A DNA stretch of 42,460 bases from Lachnospiraceae bacterium (GCA_021205225.1 JAJPXX010000220.1:1-42460); one strand, 5' to 3'; counted from the first letter of the stretch, positions 1-9,837 are shown. Notes: generated from the sequence alone by a model not told the origin. Numbers and translations: made by a program.

Positions 1-75
1 CATTTTTTATCTTAACACAAAAATCCATTTGTGAAAACTATATTTATGCAATGCTTTCTGACATTTTGTTTTAAT
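1..75 (-). promoter_or_regulatory. Composite promoter firing leftward out of the window; putative LytTR-type direct repeats
   Basis: Minus-strand TTTTCA (32-37), 17 bp, TAAGAT (9-14); upstream ATTTATG (42-48) and ATTTTG (63-68) in the same arrangement as 3.1 kb, 15.0 kb and 17.1 kb. Confidence 0.55.
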
Positions 76-112
76 CAGGCTTACAGGACACACTTCAATA
101 TAATTTAAAACA

Positions 113-134
113 GGGGCTGTTTTTTCACAGCCCC
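113..134 (-). terminator. Rho-independent terminator after the Nif11-type precursor gene
   Basis: GGGGCTG/CAGCCCC stem followed on minus strand by TGTTTT. Confidence 0.6.
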
Positions 135-168
135 TTCAAACAGGATATACCAGACTCGAACCCGTCCC

Positions 169-438
169 TTAACTATCTAAAAAAGAAACAACCCTGCCGC
201 CACATTTTTTAACCTGCCGTATCACGCCGCCTGCCACTGCGTCCAGTTCATCCTCCGAAATTTCATTCATTTTTCTCCTTACGCCAGAAAAATCTTCTTC
301 CCTCAGGTCAAAACCGTATTCCTTTGCCAATGCGGAAAAATCCTTCGGGCTGGCGTCCGCCTTCCTGTTCAGTTCCTCCACCTTTGCTCTCAGCTCCTCA
401 TTTTCTTCGATTGCTTCCAAAAACTCTTTCATTTGCAT
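169..438 (-). CDS. Nif11-type leader RiPP precursor peptide 1; predicted core VIRQVKKCGGRVVSFLDS
   Basis: Leader with FLEAIEENEELRAKVEEL..LAKEYGFDL and ISEDELDAVAGG double-glycine site; GGAG RBS; next to radical SAM and C39 exporter. Start may be the second ATG (432). Confidence 0.85.
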   Translation of the reverse strand: MQMKEFLEAIEENEELRAKVEELNRKADASPKDFSALAKEYGFDLREEDFSGVRRKMNEISEDELDAVAGGVIRQVKKCGGRVVSFLDS

Positions 439-474
439 TTACTCCTTTCTATTTAAAGAGGTTACTGTTTACAT

Positions 475-1902
475 TTAAACGCACGATGATGCCGCATCCG
501 ACCGAACTGCGGCGGCAGACCGGGAGGCCACGCTGCGAATTTTATCTGCCCATCCGTTCAGGAAAAGATCACAGCAGTCTTCATCGGGCGCCATAAGGGA
601 ATGAGGTTCTCCAAATAGCAGCGCACTGGCGCGGCAGCCCCCTGCACAGACTTTAGCGTAAGAACAATCTCCGCATTTCGGTACCAGATGCAAAAATTCG
701 TCCACCCGGAGATTGATCAGCTTCATATACGTAGAATCTGTCAGCCCCTGTCGCAGCCCTATCTCGCTGATCAGCGGATATTCATGCTGAATATCCGTCG
801 CCGTCAGAGGCATACAGGGCAGCATACGGCCCTCCGGGGATATATACAGCGTCTGCCGGGCATGTCCGCAAATACTCTGCCGCAGACAGCCATCGCTCCC
901 GTCATATTTTTCCATCGGAATCTCCCAGTCGGCACTGCCCTTCCCACACTCGAACGCACCGCCCAGCACCAGAGAAAGAGGCATACCGTCCTCAAAAAAC
1001 ATGGGAATATATTCCAGATAAGCCGCATTCACTTCTTCCATACTGACCGACTGACCCTCTCCATACCGCTTCCAGAATTCCGTTTCAGATACCGGAGAGA
1101 CCTTCAGGATTTCACAATGGTGCGCGGCCAGTGTCCGGACGCTCTGACGCAGCAGATGCAGGTTGCCCTTATGCAGGCACATTTCCGCTCCTGTGGGGAA
1201 TCCATGTGCATAGCACAGGTCAAAAACCCGCAGTACCGCGCTGCCCGCACCTTTTACGCCGCGCATCCAGTCATGCCACCCATCATCGCCGTCATAGCTC
1301 ATAATAAACTTCGGACAAAGACCGCGCTCCTTCAGCCCCCGCAGGAGCCGCCCATTCACAAGCGCCCCATTGGTATAAATCTGAGTCAGGTACATCCTGC
1401 GTCTGACGATCTCGTCAATCAGCTCCCACCAGTCTTCCCGGATCAGCGGCTCTCCGCCGGTCAGTGCAATCCGCGTAACGCCACATTCATCCAGCTGCGA
1501 AAGAATATCCATGACACTCTCATGAGAAAGCTCGCCCAGCTTCCCTTCCGGCGCGGACATATAACAATGCCTGCACCGATAATTGCACTTGCCCGTGATC
1601 GACCAGTGCGCCGTCCAGATAAAGCGATTCTCATACCTGCGGTATTCCTGATCTTCCGTTATCGAATCGCCATACGCACAGGCTTCCACAAATCCTTTTT
1701 CTTCATTTGTGCGAATGAACTCCCGCACTCTGGGGGGAACCAGCACACCATCGCAATTGATCCGCCCGTTGCACAGCTCCAGCGCCCGGAACTCATCTTT
1801 ATCTTTCAAAAAATGCACCCGGTTCTCCGGTCGGATGACAAGCGCCCACGGCAGTCTGTCCCAGCCACGAAGGCAAATGTTTTCACGCAACTTATAATAC
1901 AT
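475..1902 (-). CDS. Radical SAM/SPASM peptide maturase (Nif11-class type)
   Basis: CNYRCRHC radical SAM motif, TGGEPL, C-terminal SPASM-like CGDCSYAKVCAGGC; RBS GGGGGA; flanked by two GG-leader peptides. Confidence 0.88.
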   Translation of the reverse strand: MYYKLRENICLRGWDRLPWALVIRPENRVHFLKDKDEFRALELCNGRINCDGVLVPPRVREFIRTNEEKGFVEACAYGDSITEDQEYRRYENRFIWTAHWSITGKCNYRCRHCYMSAPEGKLGELSHESVMDILSQLDECGVTRIALTGGEPLIREDWWELIDEIVRRRMYLTQIYTNGALVNGRLLRGLKERGLCPKFIMSYDGDDGWHDWMRGVKGAGSAVLRVFDLCYAHGFPTGAEMCLHKGNLHLLRQSVRTLAAHHCEILKVSPVSETEFWKRYGEGQSVSMEEVNAAYLEYIPMFFEDGMPLSLVLGGAFECGKGSADWEIPMEKYDGSDGCLRQSICGHARQTLYISPEGRMLPCMPLTATDIQHEYPLISEIGLRQGLTDSTYMKLINLRVDEFLHLVPKCGDCSYAKVCAGGCRASALLFGEPHSLMAPDEDCCDLFLNGWADKIRSVASRSAAAVRSDAASSCV

Positions 1903-1979
1903 GACATTCCCCCTTTGCCTGCTGTCTTTACCGTATCATAAAAATATTTATCCGTGAAAACTTTACCCTGGAGATTCAT

Positions 1980-2159
1980 CTATGAAAGTTCCATGCTGGC
2001 AGTTTTTCCTCTGTTTTTACTTTTAGTGGGAGCATAAATCGTTCCGCCTGTCACCGCATCCAGTTCACTGTCCGTTATTTCCCTGACCTGCGCCTCATCC
2101 TGGGCTGTCCGCGCTGTTTCCTGCTGTTCTATATTCTGATTTAACTTTTTTTCACTCAT
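1980..2159 (-). CDS. RiPP precursor peptide 2; predicted core TIYAPTKSKNRGKTASMELS
   Basis: 59 aa from the internal ATG with RBS ggagaggag; leader ends ITDSELDAVTGG, matching ISEDELDAVAGG of precursor 1. Confidence 0.8.
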   Translation of the reverse strand: MSEKKLNQNIEQQETARTAQDEAQVREITDSELDAVTGGTIYAPTKSKNRGKTASMELS

Positions 2160-2341
2160 ATTGCAAATCTCCTCTCCTGTGCTTTGTATGGGTACCCGCA
2201 AATATGCGTCCCTCTCAATCCCCGACCCGCTGTTTACATAAGCAATCCAAAACACGCTGCTTTCCGGCAATTCCCACGATTCGGGCTCACGCAAAGCAAA
2301 CCTTACACCAGGAACGCCCGAACGGAATTCTCACGTCATGG

Positions 2342-3028
2342 TCAATCTTTGCTGGTAGTCGGAAGATATCTGGAAATCACTCTCGCCGTCCGTGAAATCG
2401 GCATTGACTGCAGCCATATATGTCCCGGTCCGGTAATCACCGTATTAAACAAACCTTCGCCGCCCAGGAACTTGTTCTTCATTCCCTTTACCGCTTCGAT
2501 CTCCATCTTGCAGCCTGCAGTCATTGCTGCCAGATACCCGGTATCTACCACCATCTGTTCCCCCTGCGCAAGCTCGTACTCTTTTACATATCCGTCAAAT
2601 TCCAAAAAAACGGTTCCGTTTCCGGACAGACGCTGCATAATAAAGCCTTCGCCGCCGAAAACGCCTGTGCTCAGCCGTTTCTGAAAGAAAACGGACATCT
2701 CTACATCCGGCGTGGACGCCAGAAAAGCGGATCTCTGCGCAATCACTTCCTTTTCGGGTGAAACTTCAAATGCGCGTATGCATCCCGGAAAGCTGGACGC
2801 GTACGCAATGGTTCCTTTGCCATTTGTCGCGGTGTAACGGTTTAAAAACAGACCCTCTCCGGAAAGCATACGACCAAGCACTTTACCCGTTTTGCCGTTG
2901 GAAATTGTCTCCATTTTCATATTTGACGACATCCATGACATCGCGCCGCCCTCACTCAGCATTGCTTCCCCGTCTTCCATCACACAGATCACTACCGGAA
3001 ATGTATCTCCCTCAATCGAATACCTCAT
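2342..3028 (-). CDS. AIM24 / TIGR00266-like protein
   Basis: Repeated glycine-rich beta pattern (MLSGEGLFLNRYTATNGKGTIAYAS, FGGEGFIMQRLSGNGTVFLEFDG, FLGGEGLFNTVITGPGHIWLQSMP) typical of the family. Confidence 0.85.
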   Translation of the reverse strand: MRYSIEGDTFPVVICVMEDGEAMLSEGGAMSWMSSNMKMETISNGKTGKVLGRMLSGEGLFLNRYTATNGKGTIAYASSFPGCIRAFEVSPEKEVIAQRSAFLASTPDVEMSVFFQKRLSTGVFGGEGFIMQRLSGNGTVFLEFDGYVKEYELAQGEQMVVDTGYLAAMTAGCKMEIEAVKGMKNKFLGGEGLFNTVITGPGHIWLQSMPISRTARVISRYLPTTSKD

Positions 3029-3116
3029 TATTAATCTCCTTTCTTTTGTTCAGTTTCATTTTCAGTAACCAGCGCAGAACATCCGCATTTACTCTTTTTA
3101 CCTTTGCCTGCTGTTT

Positions 3117-3185
3117 TTATCTTACCATAAAAAACAGAAACTGTGAAAACCATTCGTGCGTCAGAGTCTTACCATTTATGCCGAA
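3117..3185 (-). promoter_or_regulatory. Promoter with tandem LytTR-type repeats upstream of AIM24-like gene
   Basis: Plus-strand ACCATTCGTG 3149-3158 and ACCATTTATG 3171-3180 (22 bp apart); minus-strand TTTTCA 3144-3149, N19, TAAGAT 3119-3124. Confidence 0.65.
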
Positions 3186-3230
3186 TAAACAGCTTCTCGG
3201 AGAACTTTCCTATTGGAATTGGACAAAAAA

Positions 3231-3250
3231 AGCTGACCCCAAAGCCAGCT
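3231..3250 (-). terminator. Terminator downstream of histidine kinase gene
   Basis: Minus strand AGCTGGCTTTGGGGTCAGCT then TTTTTTT. Confidence 0.5.
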
Positions 3251-3285
3251 AAAATTGTAAATCTTTGAAATTCCAGCTGTTTCTG

Positions 3286-4641
3286 CTATAAATTCAGCCG
3301 GATACGCACCGTAAAGGTTTTTTCCTGTTCATCGAACCGGAAGCGGGCATCCCCGCCGTATTTTTCCGCCGTATGCTGCAGGCTCTGCAGCCCATAGCCA
3401 CCCCCCCTGCCGCTCACAAACGCTCCCGCGGGCAAAAAAGAGCCGTCCATATGGTATCTGCCGGAAGGGTAGACCTCCACGCATGGGTTTACAGCCCGTA
3501 TCATCATTGAACCGCCAAACACACCGATCTCTACGGTAATCCATCGTTCTCCCTCTATCCGCCTGCAGGCGCTGATGGCATTTTCCATGATATTGCCCAG
3601 CAGAACGGTCAGGTCTACCGAAGCAACGGAAATATCCCCGCAGTCTGCCTGCACACTGCAGCGGATTCCCTCGTCTGCCGCCATCCCCACGTAATATTGA
3701 AGCAGGCCATTTATCATATTATTTTTGCAATAAATAACTGTATTCCGATGACTGATTTGCACCGTCAGCTCGGAAAGATAGTCTTTCATGGCTTTCTCAT
3801 CACCCAGAGCAAGCAGCTCCGAAAGGTAGTTCAAAGAATGGTGCATATCGTGACGCATCCGCCGGATCTGTTCCATCTCACGGGTGATGCTGCCATACTG
3901 CAGGTTCTGGATCTCCAGGGTTTTTCGCTCCTCGCTGTCACGCTTCCGGCGCACCGCCTCCTGAAACAGCGTCCAGTAAAAAACTCCAAGCATTGCCACA
4001 ACCAGCAGCAGCGGCGGAACGAGCCACCACCAGTAATTTTCCAGCATCCCTTCCGGTCTGGAGGTATCGATCACCAGCATTGCAAGATAGAGGAAGTTCA
4101 TCAAAAACAGCAGACCAAATTCCCTGCGGATATTTTCAATCTCAATCTCAGCCAGATATTCCCGAACCGGTCGGTACATGAGCAATGCGAAAGGAGGAAA
4201 CAGCAGCACCAGAGTACCCGCAAAAAGCGCCAGCGTCACGGGCGGATAAATTTCCGGCACCATGCCGCCGGGAAACAGCGGAATGAGAAGGTTTACCAGC
4301 AGATACTGTGTGGCCGCGTAAAGCAGTGCCAGCATCAGAGCAATCATTTTTTTGATCGTCTCTATCTGCAGCGCCCGAAAATAAAAAAACACAAAAAACA
4401 GAATCGCGACCAGCATATACAGGTTGGCAAACAGCGCCTGATTAAAGCCAGAACTGATCGCCTCAATTCCTATAAAAAGAGGAAATATGGCGGAGGAAAA
4501 AAACGCAAGCGCTCCGCAGCCGCCAAAGACACGCCTGCGGGGATATCGGTACGCTCCTTCCGCAAAGGGAATCAGGCAGAGGAACATCCCTGCGCCGATC
4601 TGAATAAAAAATCCGGCAAAATTACGAAGGTAAAAACACAA
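3286..4641 (-). CDS. AgrC-like sensor histidine kinase, GHKL ATPase domain
   Basis: Multi-TM N terminus; RRMRHDMHHSLNYL phosphoacceptor region; LLGNIMENAISAC N-box; GGGYGLQSL; TTG start after GGAGG. Confidence 0.85.
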   Translation of the reverse strand: MCFYLRNFAGFFIQIGAGMFLCLIPFAEGAYRYPRRRVFGGCGALAFFSSAIFPLFIGIEAISSGFNQALFANLYMLVAILFFVFFYFRALQIETIKKMIALMLALLYAATQYLLVNLLIPLFPGGMVPEIYPPVTLALFAGTLVLLFPPFALLMYRPVREYLAEIEIENIRREFGLLFLMNFLYLAMLVIDTSRPEGMLENYWWWLVPPLLLVVAMLGVFYWTLFQEAVRRKRDSEERKTLEIQNLQYGSITREMEQIRRMRHDMHHSLNYLSELLALGDEKAMKDYLSELTVQISHRNTVIYCKNNMINGLLQYYVGMAADEGIRCSVQADCGDISVASVDLTVLLGNIMENAISACRRIEGERWITVEIGVFGGSMMIRAVNPCVEVYPSGRYHMDGSFLPAGAFVSGRGGGYGLQSLQHTAEKYGGDARFRFDEQEKTFTVRIRLNL

Positions 4642-4796
4642 AGCGCAAACTCCTCCTGTCCTGTAGAATCATGGCTATTATTCAGAGTAAAAATAACCCG
4701 CATCCCGTCTGTTTGTGAGGAATTTTAGCATATAAAAAAACAGCTTGCAAGATGTTCCTGCCTCATCGTGACAGAGTCCTGATTACTGTTCGTGTT

Positions 4797-6980
4797 TCAA
4801 CGATCCAGTCTCTGTCTTTCTACTAATTCCGCAAATTTTCCGTTCCGGATGATCAGTTCGTCATAGGTGCCATCTTCAACGATTTTTCCATGATCCAGAA
4901 AAATGACGCGGTCGCACTGGCGAATAGTAGAGAGCCGGTGCGCGATGACAATGCGCGTACATTTCAGTCCATTCAGCGACTCAGACACCTTTTTCTGTGT
5001 CAGGTTATCCAGCGCCGAAGTAGCCTCATCAAACATTAGTATTTTCGGCTGCGGCGCGATGGCCCGCGCAATCATCAGCCGCTGCCGCTGTCCGCCGGAA
5101 ATGCCCCCGGAGCCCTCCGAAATGACCGTATACATTCCCATTGGCATCCTGCGGATGTCATCGGCGATTCCAGCAAGCTCTGCCGCACGCCACGCATCAT
5201 CCATGGTCAGCCACGGCGCAGAGACCGTGATATTCGAAAAGATATCCCCCTGAAACAGCTTCCCATCCTGCATCACAACTCCAATCTGCCGCCGCAGCGA
5301 TTTGAGATCAATAGACGACAGGTCTTTCCCGTCATAATAGACGGCTCCCTTGTTTGGTGTCTCAAAGCCAAGCAGGATGCGCATCAGCGTGGACTTCCCG
5401 CAGCCGGTGGTACCTACAATAGCAAGATACTGCCCCGATCTGATCTTCAGGGTCAAGTCGTCCAGCACATTCGGCATGCTGTCATTGTATCGGAAGCTGA
5501 TATTGCTGAGCTCAATACCGCCGGATAAACGGGTAACAACCTGTTTCCCGGTCGATATCTCCGGCACCGTCTCCAGGATCGGCTTTGCCATATCCAGGAT
5601 AGGCTTAATGTTCGCCGCCGTCAGCGCCATGGCCGCCACGGAAGTGAACGCGCCGGATACCATACCATAGGCAGTGTTGAACGCGTAGTAGTCTGCTACG
5701 GACACCTGGCTGACCGCCGCGAAATAATACATAACAATCGTTCCGATCAGGGAGATTGCCGTTGAAAATACAGAATTATATTTAAGAAACGCACCCGGAT
5801 TGTAGGTAAGCTTCGCACTCTGACGATAGACGTCAGCCCATCTGGCAAACGCGCGCTTTTCTGCTCCGGAAAGCTTAATCTTCTGGACACCGCTAATCAG
5901 CGCGTAGCTCATCCCGGATTCTTTTGCAGCGTTCTCCATCTGCCGCTTTGCAAACCTCATCTGAAACAGAGCTGTCAGCACAGAAAAGAACATTGTAATG
6001 AGGATTACGCACACTGCGGGAACCACAAGAACAGGTGCGCAGGCAAAGATCTGCGTGATGTAGATGAGTGAAAATACCGACGTCAGCCCGGATGTAAGAA
6101 CCGCGGAGACCAGCAGATCGCATAAGGAATTGATCTGTGCGCAGCGGCTGGACAGATCTCCGGAACTGTAATCCTTAAAAAAAGCCGCCGGAAGCGATAT
6201 AACCCTCATCATGGTTGCCGCCTGAACCTGAAGCTCCAGCTTCGTCGTGATCCGTGCCGTCAGCAGAGCGTTCACAGAAGTCAGAAGGAGGGAGGAGACG
6301 CTGACACATACCATGAAGATCACGATCGCGGTCAGAAGGCGCATACTCCCACTCTCCACAACGACTCCCATCAGAAGTTTATTCAGCCTTGTGGTAATCA
6401 GTCCGACAAGCGTCACCGCCAGCATACCGGCTCCTGCGAAGATAAAATCAGAAGCAGACAGAATGCCGGATATATAGCGGAACAGGGCCGCGATGGTCAG
6501 CTTCTCCATAGGAAATGGCTTATAGAAGGCGATCGCCTCATCTTCAAACAGATCTTCATTCCTGCTGTTGATCCGGATGTTCTTTCCACTGTCCGTATCA
6601 TAATAGCTGTACCCGGAAATTCCGGATGGAAGCAGCGCAACAACAGCGCCATCCCCTTTCTTCACACCGAGCATGGCGCCAATCGCGTCTTTGTACCAGT
6701 GCTTTTCCAGCCTCACGCTCCTGCGCATGATGCCATATGGGCGCATCAGATACTCCAGCTGTTCATTCATATCCCGGATACCGTCTGGCAGTTCCCGGCT
6801 CTTTACATGATAAAAAGCAAGAATCTGGTCGATCGCATCCTTTGTTTTTTTTGCATCTGTCTCAAACGCGGCGGATACCCTGGAGCCAAGAATCGCATCC
6901 GCAATTCCTGAAAACGCAGCGGCAAATATCTCATCGTCATTCTGTTTTCTCTGCCTGATCTGTTCATCAAACCAGCCCAT
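4797..6980 (-). CDS. NHLM bacteriocin-type ABC transporter, permease/ATP-binding
   Basis: Six-TM exporter fold, Walker A VGTTGCGKST, signature SGGQRQRL, Walker B ILMFDEATSALD, extra N-terminal domain. Confidence 0.9.
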   Translation of the reverse strand: MGWFDEQIRQRKQNDDEIFAAAFSGIADAILGSRVSAAFETDAKKTKDAIDQILAFYHVKSRELPDGIRDMNEQLEYLMRPYGIMRRSVRLEKHWYKDAIGAMLGVKKGDGAVVALLPSGISGYSYYDTDSGKNIRINSRNEDLFEDEAIAFYKPFPMEKLTIAALFRYISGILSASDFIFAGAGMLAVTLVGLITTRLNKLLMGVVVESGSMRLLTAIVIFMVCVSVSSLLLTSVNALLTARITTKLELQVQAATMMRVISLPAAFFKDYSSGDLSSRCAQINSLCDLLVSAVLTSGLTSVFSLIYITQIFACAPVLVVPAVCVILITMFFSVLTALFQMRFAKRQMENAAKESGMSYALISGVQKIKLSGAEKRAFARWADVYRQSAKLTYNPGAFLKYNSVFSTAISLIGTIVMYYFAAVSQVSVADYYAFNTAYGMVSGAFTSVAAMALTAANIKPILDMAKPILETVPEISTGKQVVTRLSGGIELSNISFRYNDSMPNVLDDLTLKIRSGQYLAIVGTTGCGKSTLMRILLGFETPNKGAVYYDGKDLSSIDLKSLRRQIGVVMQDGKLFQGDIFSNITVSAPWLTMDDAWRAAELAGIADDIRRMPMGMYTVISEGSGGISGGQRQRLMIARAIAPQPKILMFDEATSALDNLTQKKVSESLNGLKCTRIVIAHRLSTIRQCDRVIFLDHGKIVEDGTYDELIIRNGKFAELVERQRLDR

Positions 6981-7079
6981 ATGTGCTTCTCCTTCCGCCT
7001 GTCAGATGACACTTCCACTGCGTTTTCAACCCAAACCACACAACAGGTGCACGGCGGGGTTGCGATCAGTAACACCCAC

Positions 7080-9287
7080 TCATAATTCGTTCGATACCAG
7101 CCCGGTATACGCACCGCCTTTTGCGTACAATTCCTCATGCGTACCGCGCTCCACAACCCTGCCCTGGTCGAGAACAATAATCTCATCGCAGTCGCGGATG
7201 GTGGAAAGCCGATGCGCTACGACAATACAAGTAATGCCCCGGTCCCGGATGGAATTAACCACGTTGTATTCTGTCCTCGCGTCCAGCGCGGAGGTTGCCT
7301 CGTCCAGGATAATGATGGTCGGATCCTGCGCCAGCACTCTGGCAATCTCCATCCTCTGGCGCTGCCCGCCGGAGAAATCCCTGCCGCCTTCCGTGATCTT
7401 ATACTGGTAGCCGCCGTCACGCTGCATGATATCTTCATGGAGCTGTGCGTCTCTCGCCGCCAGAATCATTTCAAAATCCTCAATGGAGCTGTCCCACATC
7501 TTAATATTGTTCGCGATCGTATCCTCAAAAAGAATAATATCCTGATCGACGACTGCCAATGATCCGGTAAAAATACTCCGGTCAATATCCGTGATCGGCT
7601 TCCCATCAAACAGGATCTCTCCACTCCAGGGCTGATACAGACCGGAGATCAGCTTAGAAAGCGTAGATTTTCCACAGCCGGAAGAGCCAACAAACGCTAC
7701 ACGGCTGCCCGGCTTTAATGTCATGCTGAAGTTTTCGATCAGCGGCTCTGACAGCCGGGAATATCCAAATGTCACATTGCGCAGTTCCACCCTGCCGGAC
7801 AGTTTGGCATAGCTTCCGGCAGCCGCTTCTTTACCGGATTCCTCTCTTTCGTAATTCACATCGGTCGGATACTGCATCACATCCTCCACACGCTCCATTT
7901 CCGTACGCATTTCCTGGATGCTCTGCCCCGCAGTAATCAGGGTATTCGCCGGTTCAAGGAAGGAACTCATATATCCCTGAAATGCCATGATCATGCCGAC
8001 GGTAAACCTGCCCTGCATGGTCAGATATACGCCGAGTGCCAGCACCGTAATATCCGCCAGAGAAGAGACAATCGAAGGGATCAGGCCGAGGTACTGGTTC
8101 AGCCGCGCATAGCGGACACTCTGCGTATTGACGCTTGCCTGATATCCGGACCATTTTTCAAAATAACCGTTCTCCGCGCCGCTTGCCTTGATCGTCTCAA
8201 TCATCTCGATACCCGCTACGGTGGCCCCGGCAAGTTTTCCGCTGTCGCGCATCTGTACTCGTGTGATGTTTACCCTCTTTTTTGAGATAACCTGTGACAT
8301 TGCAACATTGATAAAAGTTGAACACAACCCCACCGCCGCCAGCAGCGGGCTATACCGCAGCATCACAACCAGATAAAACACCATCATAACCATATCCAGA
8401 ACCAGCGGCGCAAAGGTATTCACCAGCGCCCCGGCGATGGATGCGTTCGTCTCCTGGCGCTGCTGGATATCTCCTGCCATACGCTGTGAGAAAAACTCCA
8501 TTGGCATCCGCAGCACCTTCCACATAAAAGAGGCATTGCCATAGGATGCCATCTTCCCGTCAATCCGGTAATTGACCTTCGTGCTAAGAAAGGCTACAAA
8601 CAGCTCCAGTACAGCCAGCAGCGTCAGCCCGACGATAAACGGATACAGCCAGTCCGGATTTTTCCCCGCAAGCAGCCGATCGAGAAAGATTCTGGAAAAG
8701 CCGGGACGGATGATTCCGATAAGGGATGTGATCACCGTCGTCAGCACAACAAAGAGAATGGCTGTCTCATTGCCTTTCAGCCTGCTAAGCGCAAATTGGA
8801 GGATGCTCTTTTTCTTTCCGCCCGGTTCAAACGCTTCGGCCGGTTCAAACATCAGACAGATACCGGTAAAGGACTTGTCAAAGGTTTCCATGGAAACGCT
8901 GCAGGTTCCTCTTGCCGGATCGTTTAACACAGCTTTATTTCCTTTAAACCCGTCAAGAACAACAAAATGATTGAAATTCCAGTGAATAATGCAGGGGAAT
9001 TTGCCGTCCTTTTTTAAAGCCTCCGGCTCATAACGATACCCCTGGGCTTTTAGCCCATAGCTTCTGGCGGCTTTCAGAATATTTCTGGCATTGGAACCGT
9101 CCCTGGAAACGCCGCAGGCCGCCCGCACCTGCTCCAGCGGTATCCATTTTTCATAATAAGCAAGTATCATCGTCAGACAGGCCGCCCCGCACTCCAGCGC
9201 TTCCATCTGCATGACTACGGGGACTCTGGCTGCGCCCGCCGTGACCGGCTGTTTTATCTTTCCATCCTTTTGCACGATACGCTCCAT
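7080..9287 (-). CDS. NHLM bacteriocin-type ABC transporter with N-terminal C39 peptidase
   Basis: C39 motif QMEALECGAACL and HWNFNHFVVLDG; ATPase VGSSGCGKST, SGGQRQRMEIARV, IIILDEATSALD. Confidence 0.93.
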   Translation of the reverse strand: MERIVQKDGKIKQPVTAGAARVPVVMQMEALECGAACLTMILAYYEKWIPLEQVRAACGVSRDGSNARNILKAARSYGLKAQGYRYEPEALKKDGKFPCIIHWNFNHFVVLDGFKGNKAVLNDPARGTCSVSMETFDKSFTGICLMFEPAEAFEPGGKKKSILQFALSRLKGNETAILFVVLTTVITSLIGIIRPGFSRIFLDRLLAGKNPDWLYPFIVGLTLLAVLELFVAFLSTKVNYRIDGKMASYGNASFMWKVLRMPMEFFSQRMAGDIQQRQETNASIAGALVNTFAPLVLDMVMMVFYLVVMLRYSPLLAAVGLCSTFINVAMSQVISKKRVNITRVQMRDSGKLAGATVAGIEMIETIKASGAENGYFEKWSGYQASVNTQSVRYARLNQYLGLIPSIVSSLADITVLALGVYLTMQGRFTVGMIMAFQGYMSSFLEPANTLITAGQSIQEMRTEMERVEDVMQYPTDVNYEREESGKEAAAGSYAKLSGRVELRNVTFGYSRLSEPLIENFSMTLKPGSRVAFVGSSGCGKSTLSKLISGLYQPWSGEILFDGKPITDIDRSIFTGSLAVVDQDIILFEDTIANNIKMWDSSIEDFEMILAARDAQLHEDIMQRDGGYQYKITEGGRDFSGGQRQRMEIARVLAQDPTIIILDEATSALDARTEYNVVNSIRDRGITCIVVAHRLSTIRDCDEIIVLDQGRVVERGTHEELYAKGGAYTGLVSNEL

Positions 9288-9313
9288 TCCTGACCTTTTG
9301 TCCCTTGTAGCAT

Positions 9314-9796
9314 CTAATTCATTACAAATGACATGGGGGATACGCTTTCGATCGTGATCTGCGCCTCATATACACCATCCGGAATTGCCGCTTCCATTGT
9401 GATCCCATAGACCCATTCCCCCGTTTCCAGGCCGCCGACATAAAGCGCATACTCTGAAAAAGAATTCGTGCTGACTGCCAGAGGAGATTCCGATACCGCG
9501 CCATCCGCAATCTCATACTCCACACCATCCACCGTCACCGTCTTTCCTTCGACATCGGAGAGATCAGCTTCTGAAACATATACCGTAAAGCTTCCGTTTT
9601 CTGCTATAGCAACAGCCGTAAGCGTGGTATCAAGCCGCCCGAAAACGCCCCACACGCAGACGCCTGTCAGCAGCAGGATCACCGCCGCAAGTACCATCCA
9701 GACACCAGGGCTGCATACCCTTATGTAATCATTCATCTGCTCCGGTGAAGAAATTCGCTCTATGCTCTCTTTCCTGAAAACTGTTTTATTCTCCAT
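9314..9796 (-). CDS. HlyD-like membrane-anchored adaptor, minimal
   Basis: N-terminal FRKESIERISSPEQMNDYIRVCSPGVW plus one TM resembles NHLM secretion proteins; lies directly behind the C39 exporter. Confidence 0.7.
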   Translation of the reverse strand: MENKTVFRKESIERISSPEQMNDYIRVCSPGVWMVLAAVILLLTGVCVWGVFGRLDTTLTAVAIAENGSFTVYVSEADLSDVEGKTVTVDGVEYEIADGAVSESPLAVSTNSFSEYALYVGGLETGEWVYGITMEAAIPDGVYEAQITIESVSPMSFVMN

Positions 9797-9837
9797 AGCG
9801 CCCCCATTTCCGATGCCGCACAGCGATTCCCGGCTGC

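Noticed and set aside
688-1941. 417-aa plus-strand ORF antisense to the radical SAM gene
   Set aside because: Low-complexity His/Arg/Pro-rich translation, no family motif; mirrors the codon bias of the true minus-strand gene
3028-3110. Short leader peptide (MRMFCAGY) before the AIM24 gene
   Set aside because: Eight codons with a weak RBS; too short to support without conservation
3697-4728. 343-aa plus-strand ORF antisense to the histidine kinase
   Set aside because: Gln/His/Lys-rich antisense translation with no domain; opposite-strand gene is clear
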